Source of the DNA: Gaeumannomyces sp. JS-464
Taxonomy: Eukaryota > Ascomycota > Sordariomycetes > Magnaporthales > Magnaporthaceae
Length of the DNA stretch: 64,000 nt
Assembly: GCA_002197995.1 (NCBI GenBank)
Contig: NGZR01000002.1
Location: 9,362,001-9,426,000 of the forward strand
Direction of reading: 5' to 3'
Positions within the stretch are counted from its first letter, which is position 1. The number at the start of each line of letters is the position of its first letter. Under the pieces are notes generated by a model, which was given only the letters and a program-made list of their open reading frames with translations, had not been told where the DNA came from and searched no databases. Below, in pieces: positions 46,210-55,189 of this stretch. The translations under genes and the position numbers were made by a program.

Positions 46210-48885
46210 ATGGAGCCACAGCCTAACGCCGCTCCGAGCTCGGTCCCGCGACGACGCAACGGTCGCCAGCAGGCATGGTGTGTGAGCTAGCCCTCCCTAA
46301 AAACCCGTCTGCCAAGGTGACTCACCCCCCTGACGCATCCGCAGTGAGCCATGCCGGAAGCGCAAGTTGGCGCGCGACCACTCCCTGCCCTCCTGCCAGA
46401 GGTGCAGGCGCAGGAATGCCGAGGCCGGTTGTGTCTACCTGATCGCCGGCACGGCCTCTGGCAGCGCCGCAAGGAGCTCGACCACCTCCGCCAGGGCTGT
46501 GCCACCGGACCGCCACACGCCGCCGTCGGCACGGCCTGCCGCTCCATCCCCGAGGCGCTCCCCGTCCAGCTCCGGCATCGAGGGAAGTCGCGAAGAGAGC
46601 CCGGCGCCCATGTCTCCCCCGACCAGTGGCTGTGACTCGCCGGGCTATCTTGGCCCGACGAGCTTTTCGGCCGTCTTTGCCGAGGCCGGCGGCCAGTTCG
46701 CCAGCCCATCGGCCGCTTAACAGCAGCAGCCGGCCTATATGACCAATGCGCAACATTGGATTCCCCCGTCGACCGGCCCTTATGGCCGATCGGAGCTGAC
46801 TGTCGGTGCCGAGCCGACCCCCGCCGCGAGCACGGGGATATGCCCGGAAAAGATGGAAGATTACATACGCGTGCTTAGGTCCATCCCCCCTGTTAACATC
46901 GGCGAGCTCCTGTACAACCGCAACTACAGTCCTATGGACGGCTGGGTGAGACCTGCCATGATGCACATCATCTCCTCCATTTGGGACGCGTTTGGGGAGC
47001 ACCTGGCATGCCGCTTTCGGAAAAGCCTCGCTGCCATGGCCGAGGTTATTTGTGCCAACTCGTCGAAAACGCTCGACGAGGAAATCCACGAGCCCCAAAA
47101 CTGGCTTGCGTCCTTTTCGGGCCGGAACCTGCGCTGGGAGTCGCTTGGCATCGCCTTTGTCGTCTACGCATTCGGTGCCATGGAGTATACCCCCGCCGAG
47201 TATGCCGCGCACACTAGGCAGGGGGGCGCCGATGCCGTCGACCCGCGACAGCTTATGCTGATATACAAGGAGTGCGCCATCAAATGCGGCGAGTTTTGCA
47301 AGGAATACGGCGCCAATTCGCTTCTACTATGCCTGTTATATAAGAACGGCGCGCTCGAGTCCATGGTGTTTAGTGATACGAGTGGGTTTTAGGTTTATTC
47401 CTTACCGCCCTCTGGCTGTTAACCTCCAAGCTTGCCTCACCTCTAATGGTCTCTTCTCCCTCGTCGCAGGTCTCCGAAATGTCGTCATGATGTCAGAAAC
47501 GACCGCGTTATGCTTATACCTGGGCATGCACGTGGACCCCGCCCAGGACCGCGCAGATAAGAAGCCATCCATCTCGTACGAGGCCCGCCGCCGACTTTTT
47601 TATGGCATTATGGTGCTCGATAAGGCTGCCGCCATCGTAACAAGGCGTCCGCCGCTTCTCAACAGCCGATATATATCAACCAAACTACCCCTGGACGTGA
47701 CCAACGAAGAGCTTATGGGGAGCCGCAGCGGGCTCATCGAGGCGGCAGCCAGGCTGGACTCCAATGGGTGGAACCGAAATCCTGCCATCACCCCGTAAAG
47801 TACATGCGCTCCCGCATCGACTCGGCCTCGTCCGGGACGAGATTTTCGAGATAGCCCTTAGCGGGCCCAACGTGCGCCCTAGCCACGAGCAACTGGTAAG
47901 GCTTAAGGAGAGGGAGCTTCGTTAAACCGCCCAAAATGCCCGAGGTCCTGGGGTGGAAGCCCGAGAACATTTACGACCAGAAGATCAGCCCCATGGAGCT
48001 GTTCGGCAAGGTCATAATGCGCCTTAAGCATCTGCAGAAACATGTTTTTCATCGAGCGCCTGCTCGGCCGCACCTGGCCACTGCAGTCGTCAGCCCACGG
48101 CGCAACAGCGCCGCCGCCGCCGCCTCCGATATCAGTAGAGCTGTTAACTGTCAGCGTCGAGATTGTGACGCTAACCGTAACGCTGTGGACGCACCGCGAC
48201 CGTGTGGCTGGGGTACAACGCGACTTTCAGTGGCTGGTAGGTTCCCCTGCCCCTTTCCCCATGGACTCCTTTGTGAGTATTTCGTCGCTGCCTTTGCCCA
48301 GCCTTGCTCTGGACCACATAGCTCACGTGGCCTGCGCCTTCCCCTCCGCATTAGATCATATCATACGCCGCGCCCGCTGGCGGCGTCCTCTGCATGGAGC
48401 TGCTCAGACAATCCCAGCACGCCCAGGCCCCGCGGAGGGACGACGCCAACCCCACCATCTCGCGATCCAACATGATCCTGCAGCTCAGCCTGCTGGTCGG
48501 CTTTCTCGGCTGGACGGGCCCGGACGCGGCCAACGCCAGGCTGTGCGCCGCCGTCAAGGAGGCCATATAGCGCGTGCTGAACCAGGTGCTGGACGCGCCC
48601 CGGCTGCGGTGTCGGCGGCAGTGGCGTCGGGGCCTGCTACAGGCTATTCTAGCGCCGGCGCAGGTGCCGGTAGCAGTGGGGAAGGCAACGGCCTCGCCGA
48701 GGGGGTGGTCGATCATTCCCAGCAACAACAAGCAGCAGCAAGCGCAGCAGGAGTTTGGCGTTGCGGGTCTGCTGCCACAGATCCACGACTTTGGCTTCAG
48801 CACCGATATCACCGAGTTCTTCAATTTTGAGCTGCTGGACACGTTTGACTTTTTGCGCCCGGAGTACTCTGACCTCCAGACGTAG
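46210..48885 (+). pseudogene. Zn(II)2Cys6 transcription factor, broken, third zinc Cys lost
   Basis: Exon 1 (46210-46277) joins through a 67-bp GTGTGT...CCGCAG intron (46278-46344) to give QQACEPCRKRKLARDHSLPS, CQRCRRRNAEAGCVYL. In this binuclear zinc cluster the third cysteine (KLKC-D in the family) is Arg. A CAA-to-TAA type stop sits at 46718-46720 before a Gln run, and the same frame then continues to 47372. A 97-bp intron (47373-47469) joins in frame to SLRNVVMMSETTALCLYLGM and EARRRLFYGIMVLDKAAAIV..RRPPLL, the fungal-specific regulatory domain. From about 47770 on, the protein continues only through several frameshifts (EIALSGPNVRPSHEQLVRLK; IERLLGRTW; WTHRDRVAGVQRDFQWLV; MILQLSLLVGFLGWTG), ending FGFSTDITEFFNF..EYSDLQT at 48885. 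Regulators of this type often control secondary-metabolite clusters; this one looks dead. Confidence 0.85.
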
Positions 48886-48960
48886 CATTTGCAAAAATAA
48901 ACGAGTTCGCTACCCCTTCGCCCTTTTCCCCTTGGAGACGAACACAATGTTAAGCTGCTT

Positions 48961-49163
48961 GTAATAGGGTTGGCGGAAACCCATGGGTCCTAAAATGGGT
49001 CCGACCTATTTGGGTCCAAAACCTATAAACAGGGGTCTTTTGGTTTTTTTTTGGGTTTTGGGTTTTTAGGTTTGGGTCCATTTTGGGTCCGGGTCCAAAA
49101 GTTTGGGTAATTTTTAGGTTAGGTCCTTTGGGTTTTGGGTCTTCTTGGGTTTAAAAAAAAGTT

Positions 49164-49190
<27 letters not shown>
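48961..49190. repeat. Degenerate GGGTCC/GGGTTTT-rich stretch, possible hAT-like terminus
   Basis: It starts TAGGGTTGGCGGAAACCCA and contains many spaced TTGGGTCC and TTTTGGGTTT words, followed by an A run at 49162-49188. Subterminal GGGTCC-type repeats behind a TAGGGTT start recall hAT transposon ends, but the partner end was not found in the window. It marks the right edge of the gene island. Confidence 0.4.
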
Positions 49191-49194
<4 letters not shown>

Positions 49195-49623
49195 ACATAT
49201 GGCTTTTCCGGCGTTGTAAATAATAAACATGATAGTTTTAACAATATTATACGGTATAATAGCGATAAATATGCGAAATATAACTAAATTACGAATGTTA
49301 ATAATGTTGTTATTATTACCATTATATTACCTTAAATATACGTTAAATAGCGTTTGCGAATAAAAGGTTTTATTAACTGCTAAATTATTAATTTAGCAAT
49401 TTGGGCGGAAAATAAACTAACGTAAAAAAATAAAAAAACGCCATTTATGCTATTAAGCTATTATTTTTTTATTAATCGTTTTCGTCGTTATTTTTATAAA
49501 ATCCCTATTTATATATTAATTTTGCCAATATTTAAACCTTAATTTTTTAACTTTCGTTATTATTAAGGTTATAACTAGAAATATAACCGATTTTAATCGC
49601 GAAAATTCCTATATTTTTAATTA
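49191..49623. other. AT-rich debris
   Basis: RIP-like sequence with no recognised domain, left neighbour of the Fot1 element. It does not match the Harbinger copy 1 sequence that would be expected if the Fot1 element had simply landed in Harbinger copy 2. Confidence 0.45.
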
Positions 49624-51482
49624 ACGTGGTTTATAAGCGAGTGCCACATATAAACGAATGCCACAATTAACGCGTCCACGCGTTAATCCAACTTTATCCA
49701 CGAATATTTTTATAACAAATAATAGCAAACCAAAACGACGAAGGCAAAATTGTTTTAGCTTTTTAAACGATCGCATCGAATTTATAATTAAATATACGGG
49801 GCGCCGTTAAAATTTACGAAATCGACTTTTTCACTTTCGCCCGGCGAAAACGCGGTTAATTTGCTTAACGCGACATTATGCTTAAATTACAAAAATTAAC
49901 GGAATCCGAAAAGGAAGCGCTTATTAAGTACATATTTAAACTGGATTCGCGAGCATTCCTTTCTTAGCTTTTTGGTATTAAAAATATGGCTAACCGATTA
50001 CTTGCCGAACGCGACGCGAGCGCCGTTGGTAAAAACTGGGTTGCGAATTTCGTTAAACGCCGCGTAAAGCTCGGTACGCGTTAAATTCGAAAGTACGATT
50101 ACCAAAAAGCTAAATGCGAAAATCCTAAGCTCGTTTTTGCGTAATTCGACCTTATACGGAACATTATAGCTAAATATGGCATTATAAATAACGATATTTA
50201 CAATTTCGACGAAACCGGCTTTTTTATAAGCATAATCGCCGCCGTTATAGTTATTACAATATCGAAAAGCCGTAGTAAAACAAAGCTAATTTAGCTTAAT
50301 AACCGGAAATAGGTTATAATTATTTAAAAGGTTAATTGTTACGGTTAAACGATCTTTTTTTTTATTATCGTTAAAAGGTAATACCATTTAGCCAATTGGT
50401 ATTCGAAAACCGACCTTTTACGAAACTAGGTTATTTTAACGAATTTTAACGGGTAAATTACGAACGAGCTCGGTTTAAAATGGATTTAACATTTCGATAA
50501 ACATATTGCAGCTCGTAAAAAAAGGTCCTATTGTTTATTAATACTAAACGGGTATAAAAGCCACTATTCGACGGATTTCGAGCTTTATTGCTAAAAATAT
50601 AACATCGTTACTTTGCATGCTTTCGTATTCGTTTTACTTTTTTTAGCCGCTTAACGTTAAATGTTTTAGCCCGTTGAAAAAAGCGTACGGTTAATAAATC
50701 GAAAATTTAATAAAATTACACGTTAACCACGTAATTAAAATCAAGTTCCTTTCGGCGTTTAAAGCGGCATTTTTTAACTTTATAACTGAAAAAAATATTT
50801 AAAAAGGCTTTCGAAAAGCTAGCTTTGCTTTTTTTAATCCGAATTCGGTTTTAAAAAAGCTGGATATAAAGCTACGAATTTTAACTCCCTTAAAAGAACT
50901 TTTAAATAACGCCGAACTTTGGATTTTTAAAACGCTTTAAACAGTTAAAAACGCAACTTCGCAATCCGAACATATTAAAACTCGAATTTCCAATTACCGA
51001 AGTAGCTTTTTATTACCCATATTAACGGTTGTAAACCAATTAACGAAAAGGGCTAAAGCAATTATGCATTAGGTTAACTTTTTAAAAGAAAAGTGCTTTA
51101 AGCTACGAAAAGCGAACGAAGCGCTAAGCAAACGCCGAAAGGTTAAAAAAAACACGTGTTTAACAAAAAGGGTTATATACTATCGAAAAAATACGAAATG
51201 TTTTAAACCAGTAGGAGCTAAATAGGCAGCTATAGTAAAAAATGCGCGATTATAAAGGTTAAAAAAAAAGGCGACGACGATTCGTCGGCGATATAGCACT
51301 TGCGGCAAAACCGGACACAATGCGCGCATTTGCCAGGAAAAAGTAAAAACGTTCGATATATACAATTTTAAGTAGTTTAAATAAATTCCTGGCGTTATTA
51401 GGTTAGCATGCGCGTCGATTAACCGGAGGTCGGGTGTAAGTGTGGCATTCGCTTATATGTGGCACTCGTTTATAAACCACGT
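49624..51482 (+). mobile_element. Fot1/pogo-like DNA transposon, full length, RIP-mutated
   Basis: 1859 bp with 45-bp terminal inverted repeats (49624-49668 and 51438-51482) that differ at three positions and are flanked by TA on both sides (49622-49623, 51483-51484), the target duplication of this superfamily. Each end is itself made of two related words, CGAGTGCCACATATAA and CGAATGCCACA. The interior is a transposase gene on the plus strand. Confidence 0.92.
49878..51375 (+). pseudogene. Fot1/pogo transposase remnant with C-terminal zinc knuckle
   Basis: ATG at 49878 starts MLKLQKLTESEKEALIKYIF. The CENP-B-like DNA-binding part has MANRLLAERDASAVGKNWVA and NFVKRRVKLGTR, then KYDYQKAKCENPKLVFA and the catalytic-domain start IYNFDETGFF, where the first Asp of the triad survives. 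At least three stops lie before this motif (near 49965, 50082, 50142), all explicable by C-to-T or G-to-A. Near the 3' end a different frame shows YSTCGKTGHNARICQEK (about 51292-51342), a CCHC knuckle seen in many fungal pogo transposases. Not functional. Confidence 0.87.
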
Positions 51483-51484
51483 TA

Positions 51485-52640
51485 ATTGCAAATTATTATG
51501 CCTTTTCCCGAGCTTTATACGTTTAATAGTCGGCTTATAACTTATTAGCTATTAAAGCTTTATAGTAATTTTAAAACGCTTACGTTATGCTTATTTCCTG
51601 TTTTCGTTTTACAGCTTCCCTTTTAACGTAAGCTTTTTAAAATGCATTTCCTTTTTTATTTTAACTTGTTCGAAACTAGGATTTATTGCTAACAATGTTT
51701 TAAATTCCCTTTTTAAAATGAAATTATGCAAAACCGTAACGGCTAATACGACATCGATTTACAAGCGGATATCGTAACCAAAAAGCGTGCTTTTAATAAT
51801 CTTTTAACGGCTTTTAAAATCGCCGAAAGTCCTTTCGATAACCACGCGCATTTTTGCATAATGCAGGTTAAAAACTTCGGCGGGGGTTTCCGGCCGGGCT
51901 AAACTTTGTTTTTAAAAGTAATATTTCGTCGTTATAAACGGGGTTATTACCCCGGTGTTTTAAAAAAAGCCGGCATTTCTAAAGTAAAAATAACCTTTTA
52001 AAATGCGGAATCCGGCTTGCTAAGCCTTCCTAAGCAATAAAAAGTCGTGTATCGAGCCTTCGGCGCTAGCTATAACGAAAACGAACCGCCCGCCGTAATT
52101 TACGGCCGCCAGGACGTTTTGTGCCGTTAAGCCCTTCCGACTTTTTTAAGCGATCTTTTCCGCCGCGCTAACTTTAGCGTTAATTAAAATCCCGTCGATG
52201 GCTTTTAAGCACCCAGCAAAAGCCTTTCGGACCTCCTATCGCTTAAAATCAGGCTATTAAACGTCGGATATTTCCGGCAACGTTACAAACGCGGCGTTAA
52301 AAGCGATTATGGTTTGCAGCACCTCGTAAAAGTACCGGTGCACCGTAAAAAGGCTGTGGTTAAAAAAATAAGCCGCTATTCGAAAAAAAACGCTTTGCCT
52401 ATAGATATATAAAAAATAAGCCACTTTTTCGCGCATAAAAACTAGTTTTAACCCCGGAAAACCCGTATACGTAATTAGCTAGTCGCAAAAGCTTAAAAAA
52501 GTGCTTTAAGTAACCCGAAAAAGCTTTCGGAAGGCCCGGGCGGCCTCGGGCCGTTGCTAGTATTGGAAAAGGGTGTCGCCGGAAAATGCTATCGTATGCA
52601 CGGTTTGTAAACCTCCGTTTAAAAACCCAGAAATGCAAGT
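51485..52640 (-). pseudogene. PIF/Harbinger transposase remnant, copy 2
   Basis: Reverse-complement homologue of 23431-24500: 51485-51660 matches the region after ALHNFI, 51700-51790 the ALHNFI segment itself, and 52399-52638 supplies the N-terminal part missing from copy 1 (MHFWVFKRRFTNRAYDS..HPFPILATARGRPGLPKAF..LLRLANYVYGFSGVKT). Homology with copy 1 stops abruptly at the TA next to the Fot1 element. RIP stops throughout. Confidence 0.78.
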
Positions 52641-53816
52641 GGCCATAACGGCTTGCATATATAAAAGGAATAGTTAACGGGCTTTGCGCTTAAATAAAGC
52701 CCGGGAGGCGGCTGGGGAAGTATCCATAAGATAAAGCAAAAAAAGCGAGTTAAACGGTATATTTGCTATATTAAACGGCTAAAAATTAAAGCCAAAATGA
52801 TCGAGTTTACTTTAAGCCCCTACTATTGCCGTAATTTAAATCCCTTCCTTTATTTAACCCGTGGGCCGGCCGGCCGGCCTATCTTCTTTTTAACTTTCCC
52901 AAACCCTTTTAGGCCTTTGCAAATTAAAAGCCACACGTGGCTTGCAGGGCCTCCAGCCGACCAACTCGTTGGCCTGGCTAAAATGGTACTTTTAGCGGGC
53001 CAAATCCTATTTTTACTAAGGGTTTTATATAGGGCGAGGCCGGGAAGCCTCGGGTTTACAAACGGTTTCTCCAGTTATTAGCAAAATAGTATGTAAAAAA
53101 CAAAAAACAGTCGTTAGGGCGAACACGCTTTTAAGTGCGGGCCGCGCTAACATTTAGTAATGTTAACCTTATTCGCGAAAAAGGAGGAAATAAAAAAAAC
53201 TAACACAATATAACAAAAATGAACTTAAAGCCGCCAGCAAAGAAGCAACCGTCTTACTATTACGAAACGGCCATCCAAAGCAGCGCGAAACCGCTTAACG
53301 AAAACATGTGGATTCCCGATCCGACTTTGCTTTGTTTTAAAGGGACCGGGCGAAAAGCTGCGTTGGCGACCTGCTTTAGGGGCTGCAAAACCATTGCGGC
53401 GAGGCAGGCCGGCGAGCTACGGAAACCGCTAACGTTTATATCGCCGACGACAGGAATGTTGCTTAACGCCGTGGCCAAAACGCAGCAAGCCCGACGACAT
53501 CTGACAACGTTAACGCGCTTACCGCGTTTTGGGCAAACGTCCGCGCGATTATTAAAAACACCCAGTACTAGGAGGAACAAAAAAAGCATTTTATTATCAA
53601 ATACCGTATATGCCGTGCCTATTTTTCCGCATCCTTATCCCCCACTCCATCCCGCAAATTCGACGTATCGCAAATGTGCTTACTAATCCTTTTTATTTAA
53701 AACAACTTTTACCCGGGATCCTATTTGGTAATTTCGATATTCGGAATAAAACCTTTAAAAAAAAGCGGGGTAATAACTATTTAAACAGCAATACTAACCG
53801 GAAAAAGCGGGCCCGT
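52641..53816. other. Unassigned, moderately AT-rich
   Basis: 52641-52780 is probably the 5' region of Harbinger copy 2. 53219-53686 holds an open plus frame of 155 codons (MNLKPPAKKQPSYYYE...) with no recognised motif; the minus strand is open too. Likely transposon-derived. Confidence 0.4.
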
Positions 53817-54020
53817 TTTTCCGCCTTAACAGTAATGGCTGCTGGAACGAGGAGTTTACAAATTGCTGCCGCCGGGTTTCCCACTCCCGCCGCTTTAGCA
53901 ATAGCTGCTGGCTTAAAAAGGAATGCACGGATTGCAACCGCCAAGGTTTCCAATCCCGCCGCTTTAGCGACAATTCCTAAACTAAAAAGGAATGCACGGA
54001 TTACCGCGAAAGTGGTTAGT
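53817..54020 (+). repeat. Coding minisatellite, 69-bp period, nearly three units
   Basis: CCCGCCGCTTTAGC recurs at 53886 and 53955. In the plus frame 53610-54047 the unit encodes 23 residues of the form AALAIAAGLKRNARIATAKV, with an earlier divergent unit SALTVMAAGTRSLQIAAAGF. Because 69 is a multiple of three the frame is kept, suggesting selection on, or descent from, a coding repeat. Confidence 0.65.
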
Positions 54021-54447
54021 AAAAATGGAAATAGGCGGACGGGATAAAATTATAAGGACGGTAAGCCATTAAAATGCTATACAACCACAACACCTTCGCG
54101 TACATTTCTCCTAATATCGCGCGCGACCCGTTACGGTCGCCGCTAAACTATTAGCGAAGTTGAAAATGGGCGGAGGGGATAAGGTAACAAAGGCGGTAAG
54201 CCATTTAAGTAATAAATCCGTCGGTTCGTTCCTGCTGGCTCCCAAAAGGAAAAGGCGTACAAACCTAACACCGGCGTTTGTCGTTAACGTAGCAAAAGCG
54301 AAGGTCGGGGAGTCCAAGCGCGTGGAACTTGGAAACGACTTGGCGCGACAGCCGGAACTAAGCGCGGCTTCCTTAGGCGGCCGTAACGGCGCTCGGAAAA
54401 ACCCCACCCGCCGGCCTTTTTAAAGCCTCGGTCCGCTCCGCGCTTAG
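54021..54447. other. Unassigned stretch before LINE copy A
   Basis: Contains a degenerate duplication of GACGGTAAGCCATTAA (54055 and, as GGCGGTAAGCCATTTAA, 54191). An open plus frame of 87 codons (54160-54423) is rich in Lys/Arg but has no known domain. Confidence 0.4.
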
Positions 54448-54489
54448 GGAGAGAGAAAGAGAAAGAGAGTGAGTAAGTGAGTAAGTAAG
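54448..54489 (-). repeat. Simple-repeat 3' tail of LINE copy A
   Basis: On the minus strand, tandem ACTTACTC-type words directly after the conserved 3' end CGTTAAATATAC. The shorter equivalent tail of copy B is at about 60660-60680. Confidence 0.7.
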
Positions 54490-55189
54490 TATATTTAACG
54501 TTAGTAAGTCGGGATTTACCAGTCCCTGCCTCCCAAGGGGCATATACGTGCTAGCGCTACCTAAGCTAAACATTAGGCTACATGTTGCTATCCGGCGGCT
54601 AGCAGAATTAAACCCGAAGGCACACGAAGGTCGGGCCGCGTTCCAGCGCTCCTTGTTAGTGAGCGGGCAATCGGCGGTAGGGCGTATATATATACGCCAG
54701 GGCGTTGTAAAGCGCTGCGGGTGGTAGTAGTGCGTTCGGCCGGCGAGTATGCCGGTAAAGGGGTGGGGCCGGGTTTTAGGCTGGAAGGTCTCGGGACCCC
54801 CAGGGCCCGGCCGGAGGTGCGGGGGACCAACGAGCCTACTGTTAGTCCTGGTGGTACAAAGGAAAAAGGTAAAAGGTGTAGGAGAATAAGGAAAAGGATG
54901 TATGCGGGCTTTTTAGGCCTTGTTGTTATCGTCCAGCGATAGTGTAATAATTGGTAGCTTCGGCGAACGAAGCAAAAAGGAAAGGCTTTTAAAGTAGCCG
55001 TTTCCAATATCCGGGCCTGTCGGAAGCCGGGGAGGGGTCCGCTATAGGCCATTTATTTTCTGCCGTTTTAGCCAACCTGCAAAATACAGGTGGGAAGGGG
55101 ATTTGTTTTTTCCGCAGCGGCACGGGTTATCGTTTTCGTGCTGGAACTTTCGGTGGTACCAGTCGAAATCCCCGTAACCGGTGCGTGCG

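Noticed and set aside
45080..46219. Open frames on both strands between the small hypothetical gene and the Zn2Cys6 gene
   Set aside because: No domain, no consistent frame, and typical of random frames in GC-rich intergenic DNA.
48970..49160. Telomere-like repeat (TTTGGGT, TTTTAGG words)
   Set aside because: No regular TTAGGG array; words vary in length and transposons continue on both sides.
54588..55052. 154-codon minus-strand ORF in the LINE 3' region, repeated in copy B at 60749-61234
   Set aside because: Lies after the RNase H end in the 3' untranslated region; the frame is shifted by indels between the two copies, so coding is unlikely.
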